DNA of 64,000 bases. It comes from Methylobacterium sp. Leaf99. GTDB lineage: Bacteria > Pseudomonadota > Alphaproteobacteria > Rhizobiales > Beijerinckiaceae. Location: assembly GCF_001422375.1 (NCBI RefSeq), contig NZ_LMMU01000014.1:5464-69463 (forward strand), written 5' to 3'. The position numbers were made by a program, and so were the translations under genes. Below the pieces are notes generated by a model. That model searched no databases, was not told the DNA's origin, and saw only the letters and a list, made by a program, of their open reading frames with translations. Positions 24,990 to 35,010 of the stretch are shown one piece after another (positions within the stretch are counted from its first letter, which is position 1; every line of letters begins with the position of its first letter).

Positions 24990-26410
24990 GGCGCGAACCC
25001 GTGAGCGAGCCGGATTCGAGTCAGGATTGGAGCATCGCCCCGGCCGCGTCCATCGCGGCCGCCGTGGCGGACGGTTCGGTGAGCGCCCGGACGGTCGTCG
25101 CGGCCGCCCTCGATCGGATCGGCCGGATCGATCCCGCCGTGAACGCCTTCACGGATGTCCTGGCGGAGCGCGCACTCGCCGGCGCCGACCGCATCGACGC
25201 GGCCCGCGCCCGGGGCGCGCCGCTCGGGCCCCTGGCGGGCGTGCCCTTCGCGGCCAAGAATCTCTACGATATCGCCGGATTGCCGACGCGGGCCGGGTCG
25301 CGGATCAACCGGGAGCGGGCGCCGGCGGAGCGGGACGCGACGCTGATCGCCCGGATGGAAGCCGCGGGCGCGATCCTCGTCGGCGCCCTCAACATGGGCG
25401 AGTACGCCTACGACTTCACCGGCGAGAACATCCACGACGGCAACACCCGCAACCCGCACGACCTCGGCCGCATGTCCGGGGGCTCGTCGGGCGGGTCCGG
25501 CGGGGCGGTGGCGGCGGGTCTCGTGCCCCTGGCGCTCGCCTCCGACACCAACGGCTCGATCCGGGTGCCGTCGGCCTTCTGCGGCTGCTTCGGCCTCAAG
25601 CCGACCTACGGGCGCCTCAGCCGTGCCGGCAGCTTCCCCTTCGTCGGCAGCCTCGACCATCTCGGGCCGATGGCCCGCTCGGCCGGCGACCTCGCCCTCG
25701 CCTACGACGCCCTGCAGGGACCCGACCCGGCGGACCCCGTCGCCACCGACCGGGCGCCCGAGCCCGCCCGCCCCGGCCTCGACGCGGGGGTGGCGGACCT
25801 GCGGATCGCCGTGGCGGGCGGCTATTTCGCCCGCGGCGGGGACGCCGACGCCGCCGTCGCAGCGGTGGCCGCCGCCCTGTCCTGCACCCGCACGGTGGAG
25901 ATCCCGGAGGCGGCGCGGGCCCGGGCCGCGGCCTACCTCATCACCGCCGCCGAGGGCGCGGCCCTGCACCTCGACCGCCTGCGCGAACGGGCGGCCGAGT
26001 TCGATCCGGCCGTCCGGGACCGCCTCATCGCCGGCGCCATGCTGCCTGCGCCCTTCGTCGAACGGGCCCAGCGCTTCCGGCGCTGGTACCGCGCGGCCGT
26101 CCTCGACCTGTTCCGCGAGGTCGACATCATCCTGGCGCCCTGCACGCCCTGCCGCGCCCCGGCCTCGGGTCAGGCGACCTTCGTGCTCGACGGCGTCGCG
26201 CTGCCGGTGCGCGCGAATGTCGGCCTATTCACGCAGCCGATCTCGTTCATCGGGCTGCCGGTCGTCGCCGCGCCGGTCCGGCCCGATGCGGGCCTGCCCC
26301 TTGGCGTGCAGATCATCGCCGCCCCCTGGCGCGAGGACCTCGCCCTCCGGGTCGCCCGCCACCTCGAACGCGCGGGCGTCGCCCGCGCGCCCGTCGCGAC
26401 CCTCGCGTGA
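24986..26410 (+). CDS. hpxY: AtzE/HpxY-family amidase
   Basis: A 474-residue amidase-signature enzyme. The Ser-cisSer-Lys triad is visible: Lys91 (PFAAKNLYDIAG), cis-Ser at 167/168 (GGSSGGSGGA) and nucleophile Ser191 in SDTNGSIRVPS. The TNG variant in place of TGG is typical of the AtzE/HpxY branch. AtzE hydrolyses 1-carboxybiuret, while HpxY belongs to the oxalurate branch of purine catabolism. The purine neighbours favour the latter here. It overlaps hpxX by four bases, and hpxZ starts within six bases of its stop, so the trio is an operon. hpxW, usually first in such operons, is absent. Confidence 0.88.
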   Translation: MRREPVSEPDSSQDWSIAPAASIAAAVADGSVSARTVVAAALDRIGRIDPAVNAFTDVLAERALAGADRIDAARARGAPLGPLAGVPFAAKNLYDIAGLPTRAGSRINRERAPAERDATLIARMEAAGAILVGALNMGEYAYDFTGENIHDGNTRNPHDLGRMSGGSSGGSGGAVAAGLVPLALASDTNGSIRVPSAFCGCFGLKPTYGRLSRAGSFPFVGSLDHLGPMARSAGDLALAYDALQGPDPADPVATDRAPEPARPGLDAGVADLRIAVAGGYFARGGDADAAVAAVAAALSCTRTVEIPEAARARAAAYLITAAEGAALHLDRLRERAAEFDPAVRDRLIAGAMLPAPFVERAQRFRRWYRAAVLDLFREVDIILAPCTPCRAPASGQATFVLDGVALPVRANVGLFTQPISFIGLPVVAAPVRPDAGLPLGVQIIAAPWREDLALRVARHLERAGVARAPVATLA

Positions 26411-26415
26411 CCCCG

Positions 26416-26796
26416 ATGCTGATCGACGATCCCCTGGTGAAGGCCGAGGTCGAGGCCGCGTTCGCCCGCTACGAGGCGGCGCTGGTCGGCAACGACGTCG
26501 CGACCTTGGAAGCGCTGTTCCACGACGACTCCCGCACCATCCGGTACGGCGCGGGCGAAAACCTCTACGGCATGGACGCGATCCGCGCCTTCCGCCGGGC
26601 CCGCCCGGCCCAGGGCCTCGCCCGCGACCTCCGCGACACGGTCATCACCACCTACGGACGCGATTGCGCCGTGGCGATGACCCTGTTCACGCGCGCGGGC
26701 GCCCCGGATCGGATCGGGCGCCAGAGCCAGACCTGGCTGCGGTTTCCCGAGGGCTGGAAGGTCGTCGCGGCCCATGTCAGCGTCATCGACGCGTGA
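26416..26796 (+). CDS. hpxZ: AtzH/HpxZ-like NTF2-fold protein (DUF3225)
   Basis: A 126-residue NTF2-like protein with the family segments VEAAFARYEAALVGNDV (about 12-28), IRYGAGENLYG and RQSQTWLRFPEGWKVVAAH. AtzH is a 1,3-dicarboxyurea deamidase, and HpxZ belongs to the oxalurate-catabolism operon. ATG 26416 aligns with the family start. A GTG at 26407 overlapping the hpxY stop is an alternative. It is the last ordinary chromosomal gene before the tRNA-bounded islet. Confidence 0.85.
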   Translation: MLIDDPLVKAEVEAAFARYEAALVGNDVATLEALFHDDSRTIRYGAGENLYGMDAIRAFRRARPAQGLARDLRDTVITTYGRDCAVAMTLFTRAGAPDRIGRQSQTWLRFPEGWKVVAAHVSVIDA

Positions 26797-26871
26797 CCCC
26801 GCGAGCCGAGCCTCCCGCCCGGCGGTTTCGGATCGCCTCGAACCGGCCGGGCGGAGCCTCCGGCGGAGCGC

Positions 26872-26885
26872 TGGCGGAAGGGGTG
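26872..26885. repeat. distal att-like copy of the tRNA-Ser 3' end
   Basis: TGGCGGAAGGGGTG is identical, in the same orientation, to 29378-29391, which is the 3' end (including CCA) of tRNA-Ser. The copy lies 75 bp after hpxZ and directly at the truncated end of an IS3 transposase remnant. This is the expected geometry for an element inserted at a tRNA 3' end. Confidence 0.65.
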
Positions 26886-27330
26886 TCTGGTGGGTAGCCA
26901 TCCTCAGGGCGGCCGACGTCAACTCGGTCCGCGTGTGATCGCGCATGGACCAGCCGACGATCTTGCGGGTGGCGAGATCGAGGACGGCGGCCAGGTAGAG
27001 CCAGCCCTCGCCGGTGGGCAGGGAGGTGATATCGGCCAGCCGGACCGTGCTGGGCATCGCTGCCGAGATCGGCGCCCTGCCGGAGCCCGGATGTCTTGAC
27101 GGCGCATGAGACGCTCCACGCGTCCGCGGCTGGCCGTTCAGCCCGCCGCGCGCCAGGCCGCGTGCACCGAGGTGAGCCGTAGCGCCTGTGATGCTCGGCA
27201 TGGATCCGCCGGACGTCGTCGGGGAGTTGACGGTTCGACACCGACCGGACGCTTTCGGGGCGTGACCGCCAGCCGTAATCGCCGCCGGGGGAGACTTCGA
27301 GCGAAGCGCCTGAGAGCGAACGCGCCCTGA
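26886..27330 (-). pseudogene. IS3-family transposase (OrfB) remnant
   Basis: Fragments in different minus-strand frames spell an IS3-type OrfB. RRIHAEHHRRYGSPR is in one frame near 27190, VERLMRRQDIRAPAGRR in another near 27090, and ADITSLPTGEGWLYLAAVLD with IVGWSMRDHTRTEL near 26930-27030. These are the region before and around the first catalytic Asp of the DDE domain. Frameshifts separate the pieces, and the second half of the catalytic domain is missing. It ends at the att-like repeat. It is non-functional. Confidence 0.8.
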
Positions 27331-27488
27331 ACTGATTTCAGCACGGCACCTTCGCTGGCGGTCGGGCTCATTTGTCTCAAGCCACAAGCCCCAAGCTGCT
27401 TCAACTCGATTCGCTCTGCGCACGTAAACACGCCATTAACCCAAGCATTGCATTTTAACGATGAGGCTCGATACACCGAGACAAGCAG

Positions 27489-27962
27489 ATGCGATTCCCG
27501 ACCCGAATAGGTTTCGCCGTCGGCCTTATGAGCTTGATTATTGCCGATCATGCCATTTCCAAGTCGAGAGCAGCGCCGCGCTTCACCGATCCCGACCTGA
27601 TAGCACTGGAAAAATTTGGCGCGCGCGCCAAAAGAGCAATGGATGCTTTTGTGCTGCGCCCTCGGTTGCCAGACGCATACAATTTGGTTTGTTCCGGCTG
27701 CGCACCCGACGACAGCACGGCGTCTCCGATTCGAGTCGCCAGGGCCTCTCGCAAAATACAGGCAGAGGAACATGTTGCTGCAGGGTTGGACGTTCCCACA
27801 ACCCTCAAACCGAAATATGTCTCCATGCAGCCCGCGAAGGTTAGGCGAGCAGCTGCGCTGAAACGACGGGCTGCGCTCCGGCGTAGACATCTCAAGCGAA
27901 GCGTTCAGTTCCGCCAGATTTTACAGGCAGAAAACTCGTGGGATGCTGAACTGCGTCGGTGA
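27489..27962 (+). CDS. hypothetical small exported protein in the islet
   Basis: A 157-residue ORF with a plausible signal peptide (MRFPTRIGFAVGLMSLIIAD, cleavage possible after SKSRAA). The mature part is basic, with two cysteines (LVCSGCAPDD) and a C-terminal Arg/Ala-rich region. Base composition is poorer in G+C than in the surrounding core genes. No family is recognised. Overlapping minus-strand ORFs exist but look less protein-like. Confidence 0.45.
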   Translation: MRFPTRIGFAVGLMSLIIADHAISKSRAAPRFTDPDLIALEKFGARAKRAMDAFVLRPRLPDAYNLVCSGCAPDDSTASPIRVARASRKIQAEEHVAAGLDVPTTLKPKYVSMQPAKVRRAAALKRRAALRRRHLKRSVQFRQILQAENSWDAELRR

Positions 27963-28102
27963 TCCTGCGATGGCGATGGGGCTGCGTTTTTCTGCGGCCG
28001 CCATCCCTGCCCCCCAAGCCGCCTGCCCCCCAAGCCGCCTGACATCCGATCCGCGGCTTCCCGTCCGGTTGGCTCATGACCGAAAGGGCGCAATCGAGAT
28101 GC

Positions 28103-28678
28103 TCACGCGATCAATCGCTCGGCATTGCCACCCTCGAACCCATCAATGATCGTTATCGATAGCTGGGTAAGCCATTCTTCCGCGACGCGAGCTCGCTCTT
28201 CCGCGGCCTTCACGCGATCATCCGCAACCCTCAGCAAGGCATCGGCACGAGCTTGAATATCACGAGCATGCGCCTCGGCTGCGCGAACTCTTTCATTCGC
28301 CGACTTGATGTCTTCTTGAACGTTCTTAAGAATTTCGCGGACCCGCATCTCTTGTTCGTGGGCATCCGCTTCGACTTCTCTTACCCGAAGAGCCGCAGAG
28401 CGAACACGGTCTATTAATTTAGACCAGTCTTGGGGCGAAGAATTTCTATTCGGCGGAGTATTATATGAGCTTTCGCCGGATGATCCGAAAACACGCAGAA
28501 CATTGGTGAGCTTTTTATCGCTATTACTATCGAGCACATCGCCATGCGGAGGTGCTTCCGGATGAGTACCTGACAGATCCCGCATCAGCTTGTCCGTTTC
28601 GTTCACCGATCGCCCCCGCTTCCGTGCATTCACGAAACCCTTCTCCCGCCACCGTGCGGAATTCGGATCAATCGTCAA
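28103..28678 (-). CDS. hypothetical coiled-coil protein in the islet
   Basis: A 191-residue ORF. Residues about 85-175 show continuous heptad-like charge patterning (ERVRAAEAHARDIQARAD, DDRVKAAEERARVAEEW), so a long coiled coil is predicted. The N-terminal part (SARWREKGFVNARKRGRSVN) is basic. The only start for full length is TTG without a clear ribosome-binding site, and an internal ATG lies at codon 32. The open frame continues about 50 bp upstream to a stop, so the gene may be 5'-truncated. Low G+C suggests transfer. Function is unknown. Confidence 0.5.
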   Translation of the reverse strand: MTIDPNSARWREKGFVNARKRGRSVNETDKLMRDLSGTHPEAPPHGDVLDSNSDKKLTNVLRVFGSSGESSYNTPPNRNSSPQDWSKLIDRVRSAALRVREVEADAHEQEMRVREILKNVQEDIKSANERVRAAEAHARDIQARADALLRVADDRVKAAEERARVAEEWLTQLSITIIDGFEGGNAERLIA

Positions 28679-28840
28679 TAACGGATGCTGGATGACAGCG
28701 GCGGAGACCCAAAATTTGAATGGTGTCGCTTTTTATGGACACCTCAGACAGGGGGCGTGAAAGCAGGGAACCCCCACCGCGTTAAGCCCCCCAGCCGCAT
28801 GTTCGCTTCTCCCCTTCTTGCCAGGAAGAAAGCGAAAGCC

Positions 28841-29190
28841 TCATTCCTTCCCTCCCTTGAATGGCGCAACAGCCGCCAAACGAACCTCCGAAGGCAGGCT
28901 CGAGGGATCTCTCCGCGCGCCCCGCGCCACGATCCGCATCTGGGCGTCTGGCAGCGGCCGTTGAAGCTCGGGGGCGATCTCCGTGGGGGCTGCGAGCCAC
29001 GGGCTCCATTCCTCAGGCGTGCTCAGCAGCACAGGCATGGCCTTCGCGTGGATGGGGCCGACCACGCCGTTGGCCCCGCAGGTGAGGAACGAGAACAACC
29101 GATGCTCTTCCTTCGAGCCGGTCGGGTTTCTCGGCCTTCGTGCCGCGCATGCCGGTCCGCGAGCGCCGGATGCCCGCGAGGGGCGGGCAG
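28841..29190 (-). pseudogene. SOS-response-associated peptidase (YedK/HMCES-like) remnant
   Basis: The minus strand encodes the C-terminal part of a YedK-type protein: GVVGPIHAKAMPVLLSTPEE, then LQRPLPDAQMRIVARG to a stop at 28841. Upstream residues (TGMRGTKAEKPDR) continue in another frame, so a frameshift lies near 29110. The N-terminal catalytic Cys2 half is missing. Intact relatives bind abasic DNA covalently. This copy is broken. Confidence 0.65.
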
Positions 29191-29377
29191 AGGCAACCTG
29201 ATCACAGCTGCCGTGCTGGCCGGCCTCTATCTCCGGGCTTTGTCATGCAGCCGGGCGTGACACGGCCTATGGTCGCGACCAGCCGCAGCAATTCGCTGGC
29301 CTTCGCGCAAACTGTTGGGGTGCGCCAACCTAAGAGGATCAAAAGTTCATCTAAGATAATGACTTACAGGAACAATT

Positions 29378-29467
29378 TGGCGGAAGGGGTGGGATTCGAA
29401 CCCACGGTGGAGTCGCCCCCACGGCGGTTTTCAAGACCGCTGCCTTAAACCACTCGGCCACCCTTCC
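29378..29467 (-). tRNA. tRNA-Ser (anticodon UGA)
   Basis: A 90-nt class II tRNA. The acceptor stem GGAAGGG/CCCTTCC is followed by G-CCA encoded in the DNA (29378-29381). The anticodon loop is CTTGAAA, with TGA as the reverse complement of 29431-29433. A long variable arm, typical of serine tRNAs, and a T loop GTTCGAATC are present. Its 3' end is repeated at 26872-26885. Confidence 0.95.
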
Positions 29468-29539
29468 GTCCGCGCCGGCGCGGGGCCGGCGGGGACGGAA
29501 GGGTTCTAGCGGAGAACGGGACGGGCGGAAATCGAAAAC

Positions 29540-31708
29540 TCAGGCGGCCCCGGCCTCGAGACGGCCCAGACGGTCGAGCAGGGCGCGGTCGTGCAGGAGG
29601 GCCATGCGTTCCTTCGGGGCGAGCCAGGCGGCGGCCTCGTCGAGGGTGTGGGCCTCCACCACCTTGGCCTGGGCCAGGGCCCGGTCGGTGTCGATGACGC
29701 CGCGCGGGCGGGGCGCGGCCTGGGGCAGCATGGCGGCATGGGCCCGCGCGAAGTCGGGCTCGGCGTGGAGGGCCCGCAGGGCGTCGGCCTCGTCGAGGCC
29801 CCGCGCGGCGTTGCGGGTGGCGAGGCGGCCGGCATCCGTGGCGATGGCGGGCGGGGCGCGCTCCTCCGGGGTCATGAGCAGACCGAGCCGCTTGAGGGCG
29901 AGGCCCCAGCTCAGCTGGCCGCTCGCCCACGAGATCGGGATCGCCAGCACGAGGCCGAGGATGGTCGGCGACATCCAGAGGAACAGGGAGGTGGCGATGG
30001 CGAAGGCCGCGATGCCCGTCACCAGGCCCAGGGCCATGTGCCAGCGGTGGCGGCGCACGATGTCGCCCCACGGGATCGAGCCGTCGTCGCGCCGCTGGGG
30101 GTTCCAGCCGGTGTCGCGCCCGACGAGGATCTGGAACACCGAGCCCGACTGGATCACCATGGCGATGGGCGCGATGAGCGCCGAGAGCAGGATCTCGATG
30201 AGGCTCGACAGGACGAGGCGGACGCCCCCCCCGCAGGCCCGGCGCACCGGCCCGTCGATCAGCGCGAGGATGAGTCCCAAAAACTTTGGGGCGAGCAGGA
30301 TGCCCATGGTGATCCCGAACAGCTGGAGCGCGCGCACGGGATCGAAGCGCGGCCAGACCGGGTAGAGCCCGAACTCGCTGGTGAAGTATTCCGGCCGCAC
30401 GTAGGCGGTCTGCAGCACCAGGGCGATACCGACCACGAGCTGGGCGAGCCAGAGCGGGGAGGCGACGTAGCCGGCGATGCCCGTGGCGAAGTGCTGGCGC
30501 GAGGCCGGTTTCAGGCCGGCGGCCCCGATGATGCGGCTGTGCTGGAGGTTGCCCTGCGCCCAGCGCCGGTCGCGCACGGCGACGTCGATGAGGGAGGGCG
30601 GACTCTCCTCGTAGGAGCCGGGCAGCGCCGGCAGCATGGTCACGCTCCAGCCGGCCCGCCGGATCAGGGCGGCCTCGACGAAATCGTGGGACAGGACGTG
30701 GCCGCCGAAGGGCGGCTTGCCGGGCAGGTCCGGCAGGCCGCAGGCGGCGGCGAAGGCCTTCGTCCGGATGATGGCGTTGTGGCCCCAGTAATTGCCGTCG
30801 CGGCCCGACCAGACGGATAGGCCCGTGGCGATGACCGGCCCGTAGATCCGCGCGGCGAATTGCTGGACCCGGGCGAACAGGGTGTTGCGGTTGATGATGA
30901 GCGGCAGGGACTGGATGATGCCCGAATCCGGGTCCGCCTCCATGGCGGCGGCCAGGTGCACGACGCACGCCCCCGTCATCAGGCTGTCGGCGTCGAGGAC
31001 CAGCATGTGGTCGTAGGTGGCGCCCCAGCGCGAGACGAAATCGCCGATGTTGCCGGCCTTGCGGTGATGGTTCTTCGGCCGGTGCCGGTAGTACAGGCGG
31101 GCGTCGTCGCCCCAGCGGGCGCGCAGATCCAGGAAGGCGCGCTCCTCGGCGATCCAGGCGTCCCCTTGCGTCGAATCCGACAGGACGAAGTAGTCGAAGG
31201 CCTTGCCCAGGCCCGTGGCGTCGATCTCGGCGCGCATGGCCTCGATGGCCGCGAAGGTGCGGGCCGTGGCCTCGTTGTAGACCGGCATCACCACGGCCGT
31301 GCGGGTGGTGAGCGCGACCGGCAGGGCGGGGGGTCTGCCCCGGCGCAGGAGGACGAAAAAGCCCAGGATCGCGCCGGTGAAGGCGAGGGCGATCCAGGAG
31401 AAGTTCAGGGTGAACAGGGCGAGCAGGACGTACTGCAGGGCCGTGGTGCCGCCCGAGACCGCCACCACCTCGTACATCTGCATGGCGCCGTAGGCGGTGA
31501 GCAGCGCCGCCGCGCCGAAGACGAAGAGGCGGGCGAGCCACGGTTTGGCGTGGGCAACCGACGGCACGTGCCCGTCGGTGCCGTCCCAGGCGTCGAGGCG
31601 CTGCACCGGCATGGCCAGGGGCGCCTCGGGCGGCATCGCCGGGCGGAACGGGGCGGGAGCCGGGGCGACGTCACCGGCTGGGGCGACTTGAGGCGCGGGT
31701 GCGTTCAC
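29540..31708 (-). CDS. mdoH: glucans biosynthesis glucosyltransferase MdoH/OpgH
   Basis: A 722-residue inner-membrane processive glucosyltransferase that uses UDP-glucose to make the beta-glucan backbone of osmoregulated periplasmic glucans. Two N-terminal helices (about 50-110) precede the GT2 domain, with [12 protein letters not shown], the DADSLMTG metal motif, [16 protein letters not shown] and the [12 protein letters not shown] acceptor-site motif. Further helices follow. It starts with GTG overlapping the mdoG stop (GTGA), which shows translational coupling. Length is shorter than the 840 residues of E. coli, as usual in alphaproteobacteria. Terminus and size are otherwise normal. Confidence 0.9.
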   Translation of the reverse strand: MNAPAPQVAPAGDVAPAPAPFRPAMPPEAPLAMPVQRLDAWDGTDGHVPSVAHAKPWLARLFVFGAAALLTAYGAMQMYEVVAVSGGTTALQYVLLALFTLNFSWIALAFTGAILGFFVLLRRGRPPALPVALTTRTAVVMPVYNEATARTFAAIEAMRAEIDATGLGKAFDYFVLSDSTQGDAWIAEERAFLDLRARWGDDARLYYRHRPKNHHRKAGNIGDFVSRWGATYDHMLVLDADSLMTGACVVHLAAAMEADPDSGIIQSLPLIINRNTLFARVQQFAARIYGPVIATGLSVWSGRDGNYWGHNAIIRTKAFAAACGLPDLPGKPPFGGHVLSHDFVEAALIRRAGWSVTMLPALPGSYEESPPSLIDVAVRDRRWAQGNLQHSRIIGAAGLKPASRQHFATGIAGYVASPLWLAQLVVGIALVLQTAYVRPEYFTSEFGLYPVWPRFDPVRALQLFGITMGILLAPKFLGLILALIDGPVRRACGGGVRLVLSSLIEILLSALIAPIAMVIQSGSVFQILVGRDTGWNPQRRDDGSIPWGDIVRRHRWHMALGLVTGIAAFAIATSLFLWMSPTILGLVLAIPISWASGQLSWGLALKRLGLLMTPEERAPPAIATDAGRLATRNAARGLDEADALRALHAEPDFARAHAAMLPQAAPRPRGVIDTDRALAQAKVVEAHTLDEAAAWLAPKERMALLHDRALLDRLGRLEAGAA

Positions 31709-33249
31709 GGTGTCCAACGGTACAGCCAGGTTTCGGTGAGGGGGGTGTCGCCCCGTTGCAGGGCGAGGCGCAGCTCGCACGCCTTCTCGCCGCGCGGGTC
31801 GAGCTCGAAGGCGACGCGCACGGTCTTGCGGTCGGGATAGCGGTAGAGGGTGCTCGCCGTGATGGCGCCGGGGCCGACGGAGAGCTGGGTCCGCAGGTCG
31901 CCGGCTTCGGCCAGTCCGTCTCCGGTGAAGTCCACGAGGAACAGGCGCCGGGCGTCGCTCGTCCCGCGCCCGGCGCGGGTGCCGGAGACGGTGGCGACGG
32001 GCACCGGTTCGGGCGGCTGCCAGCACCAGTGCTGGCGGTAGCTGAACGCCAGTTCGGCCCCCGCCGCGAGGCCGGCCTTGGGCCGCCAATAGGCCAGGAT
32101 GTTCTCGTTGAACTCGGAGTCGCTCGGGATCTCCAGCAGGGTCACCGAACCCGGTCCCCAGGCGGAGAGGGGTTCGAGCCACAGGGACGGGCGCCATTCC
32201 CAGTGCTGGATGTCGTCCTGGAAGCTGCGGTAGTCGCGGGCCCGCTGCATGAGCCCGAAGCCCTTCGGACCGTCGTCGACGAAGGACGAGACCTGCAGGG
32301 TCTCGGGGTTGCGCGCTGGGCGCCAGATCAATTCCCCGGAGCCCGTGCGGATCTGGAGGCCGCCGGAGGAATGGACGGCGGCCCGCGCATCGTCGGCCCC
32401 GCGCCGGTCGTAGGGGCCAAACAGGTAGCTCGTGGTCATGCCGCCGAGGCCGAGATGGTCGATGGCCGTGCGGGCGAACACCGTGCCCTCGACGTCGCAG
32501 AGCGAGACGGCGCCCGGGCGCAGGCTCATGCGCAGGGCCGCCGTGGCCGAGGGCGAATCGACCAGGGCGTGCAGGACGAGGGGGCCGCCGGGGCCGGGCC
32601 TCTCGATCCAGAGGGCGCGGAACTCCGGGAATTCCTCGCCGCGGGCATCGGCCGGCCGCAGGGTGAGGGCGCGGGCGGTGACGCCGAAGCCCTGGCCGGC
32701 GGCGACGAGGCGGAAGAACGAGGCGCCCTGGAAATAGGCGAAGTCGGTCAGCTCGCCCCCCTCGAAGCGGGCGCGGAGCTTGACGCCGGAATAGCCCGGA
32801 TCGTCCTTCATCGCCGGGATCGGGGTGGTCTCGGCCGCGAACCGGGCGCGGTCGTAGGGGACGGGGCGCACCACCCCGTCCTCGATGAGCGCCAGGGCGA
32901 CGCGGCCCTTGAACACCGAGCCGCGATGGAGGGGCTCGACGGTGAAGCCGAGGCCGGCCTCGGCCCAGATCGCGCTGCCCGGCACGGTGCGGATGCCGGC
33001 GTACTGCTCGCGGTTGAGGCCCGCCAGGGCCTCGGGCAGATCGTCCGTGCGCGGGGCGACGTAGGCGCGCGCGGCGAGCGCCCGGGCGAGGTCGGCCACC
33101 AGCCCTGGCCGGAACGGCGTGCCGGCGGCGGGCAGGGCCGGGGCCTCGTCGGCGAAGGCCGCGACGGGCACGGCGGTCAGGCCGCCGGACAGGGCGACGG
33201 CGCCGGCCCCGCGCAGGAGGGCGCGCCGGGTGTGATTCCGAGACGCCAT
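31705..33249 (-). CDS. mdoG: glucans biosynthesis protein G (MdoG/OpgG)
   Basis: A 514-residue periplasmic protein needed for osmoregulated periplasmic glucan assembly. A Tat-like leader ([20 protein letters not shown]) is followed by the family core: FLVDFTG near the end and [19 protein letters not shown] at about 38-56. The start is ATG 33249, with GGGGACG upstream. An in-frame ATG 20 codons earlier (33309) is possible. It is the first gene of the mdoGH operon. About 380 bp separate it from divergent glmU, with no gene in between. Confidence 0.88.
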   Translation of the reverse strand: MASRNHTRRALLRGAGAVALSGGLTAVPVAAFADEAPALPAAGTPFRPGLVADLARALAARAYVAPRTDDLPEALAGLNREQYAGIRTVPGSAIWAEAGLGFTVEPLHRGSVFKGRVALALIEDGVVRPVPYDRARFAAETTPIPAMKDDPGYSGVKLRARFEGGELTDFAYFQGASFFRLVAAGQGFGVTARALTLRPADARGEEFPEFRALWIERPGPGGPLVLHALVDSPSATAALRMSLRPGAVSLCDVEGTVFARTAIDHLGLGGMTTSYLFGPYDRRGADDARAAVHSSGGLQIRTGSGELIWRPARNPETLQVSSFVDDGPKGFGLMQRARDYRSFQDDIQHWEWRPSLWLEPLSAWGPGSVTLLEIPSDSEFNENILAYWRPKAGLAAGAELAFSYRQHWCWQPPEPVPVATVSGTRAGRGTSDARRLFLVDFTGDGLAEAGDLRTQLSVGPGAITASTLYRYPDRKTVRVAFELDPRGEKACELRLALQRGDTPLTETWLYRWTP

Positions 33250-33627
33250 CGTCCCCGGGTCATCGGCCGCGGGGACGGCGTGAAGAGAATCCTGGAACGG
33301 CGTCGTCATGGAACCTGTCGTCTCGGCGCGAAAGCGCAGGAAAGCGGGTGTGGCGTCGGCGACGGCTTTACCATGCGCCGGCCTGAACTGAAGGTTAAGT
33401 GTCACGGAACGCGCGATGCGCCGATCCCGTTCAACCGGCCGGCCGAGGCCGGGCATCTGGTCGAGGCGCGGCGCTTATGGCACATCGGAAGCGTCGACGG
33501 TCCTGGGTCGACGTCGCAACGGAGGCGTCCATTTCGTGTGCGTCGCCGCCGTGCCGATCACCCTGATCCTGTCGGGACGCCGCAGCGGCGCACCGGCTCC
33601 ACACTGACGACGAGGACGGATCGACCC

Positions 33628-35010
33628 ATGGGTGCAGCGACGACGACCACGACCGGGCGCAGTCTCACCGCCGTGGTGCTGGCCGCCGGCAAGGGCACGC
33701 GGATGCGCTCCGACCTGCCCAAGGTCCTCCACGCCGTGGCCGGGCGGACCATGCTCGGCCACGTGCTGGCCGCCGCCCGCGAGGCGGGGGCGACCCGCAT
33801 CGCCGTGGTGGTCGAGCCGGGGCAGGCGGCCGTGGCCCGGGAGATCGAACGGGCGGCGCCGGGCGCCGCGGTGTTTCCGCAGGCCGAGCGCCTCGGCACG
33901 GCCCATGCGGTCCTGGCCGCCCGCGAGGCCCTGGAGGCGGGCGCCGACGACGTGATCGTGGCCTTCGGCGACACCCCCCTCGTCACCGGCGCCACCCTCG
34001 CCCGCCTGCGCGCCCCCCTGGCCGACGGCGCCGCCGTGGCGGTGCTTGCCTTCGACTCCCCGAACCCCACGGGCTACGGCCGCGTGCTGACGCAGGGCGG
34101 ACGCGTCGTCGCCATCCGCGAGGAGAAGGACGCCAGCGGCCCCGAGCGGGCCGTCACCCTGTGCAATGCCGGCCTCATGGCCCTGTCGGGCCGGCACGCC
34201 CTCGATCTCCTCGGCCGCATCGGCAACGCCAACGCGGCGGGCGAATACTACCTGCCCGACGCCGTGGCCCTGGCCGTCGCGGACGGGCTCACGGTGGCCG
34301 TGGTGGCCGTGGACGAGGCCGAGGCCCAAGGGGTCAACGACCGGGTCCAGCTCGCCGTGGCCGAGGCTGAGATCCAGGGCCGCCTGCGCCGCGTGGCCCA
34401 GATCGGCGGCGCCACCCTCGTCGCGCCTGAGACGGTTTTCCTGAGCTTCGACACGGTGTTGGGCCGGGACGTTCTGGTGGAACCTCATGTGGTGTTCGGA
34501 CCCGGCGTCAGCATCGGCGACGGCTGCACGGTCCACGCCTTCTCGCACCTCGAAGGCGCGGCGCTGGCGCCGGGCGTAGAGATCGGCCCCTATGCCCGCC
34601 TGCGCCCCGGCGCGGTGCTGGAGGCGGGGGCCAAGGTCGGGAACTTCGTCGAGGTCAAGAACGCGCGCCTCGGCGCCGGCGCCAAGGCCAACCACCTGAG
34701 CTACCTCGGCGACGCCGAGATCGGGGCCGGCGCCAATGTCGGGGCCGGCACCATCACCTGCAACTACGACGGGGTGAACAAGCACCGCACCATCATCGGG
34801 GCGGGCGCCTTCATCGGCTCGAACACGGCCCTCGTCGCCCCCGTGAGCGTCGGGGCCGGGGCCATCGTCGGGGCCGGCTCGGTGATTGCGTCCGATGTCG
34901 CGGACGATGCGCTCGCCGTGGCGCGGGCGCGCCAGCGCAACCTCGCCGGCTGGGCGCCGGGCAAGCGCGCGGCTCTGGCCGCCGAGAAGGCCGCGCGCCA
35001 AAAGCCGTAA
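33628..35010 (+). CDS. glmU: bifunctional GlcNAc-1-P uridyltransferase / GlcN-1-P acetyltransferase
   Basis: A 460-residue cytoplasmic enzyme that makes UDP-GlcNAc. The N-terminal nucleotidyltransferase contains [18 protein letters not shown] (about 19-36), GDTPLV and YGRV. The C-terminal left-handed beta-helix (about 250-440) shows hexapeptide repeats, with [20 protein letters not shown] and the acetyltransferase motif [19 protein letters not shown]. All expected elements are intact. It is followed 151 bp later by glmS, the preceding pathway step. Confidence 0.95.
   Translation: MGAATTTTTGRSLTAVVLAAGKGTRMRSDLPKVLHAVAGRTMLGHVLAAAREAGATRIAVVVEPGQAAVAREIERAAPGAAVFPQAERLGTAHAVLAAREALEAGADDVIVAFGDTPLVTGATLARLRAPLADGAAVAVLAFDSPNPTGYGRVLTQGGRVVAIREEKDASGPERAVTLCNAGLMALSGRHALDLLGRIGNANAAGEYYLPDAVALAVADGLTVAVVAVDEAEAQGVNDRVQLAVAEAEIQGRLRRVAQIGGATLVAPETVFLSFDTVLGRDVLVEPHVVFGPGVSIGDGCTVHAFSHLEGAALAPGVEIGPYARLRPGAVLEAGAKVGNFVEVKNARLGAGAKANHLSYLGDAEIGAGANVGAGTITCNYDGVNKHRTIIGAGAFIGSNTALVAPVSVGAGAIVGAGSVIASDVADDALAVARARQRNLAGWAPGKRAALAAEKAARQKP

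Noticed and set aside
27548-27895. Minus-strand 115-residue ORF opposite the small exported protein
   Set aside because: The plus-strand reading has a better signal peptide and composition; this one is likely a shadow.
28723-28744. Quasi-palindrome GGTGTC-N10-GACACC in the islet as an insertion-sequence end
   Set aside because: Only 6-bp arms, no second matching end and no target duplication seen.
33390-33410. TTAAG word upstream of mdoG as a CtrA site
   Set aside because: Only a half-site; no second TTAA at seven-base spacing.
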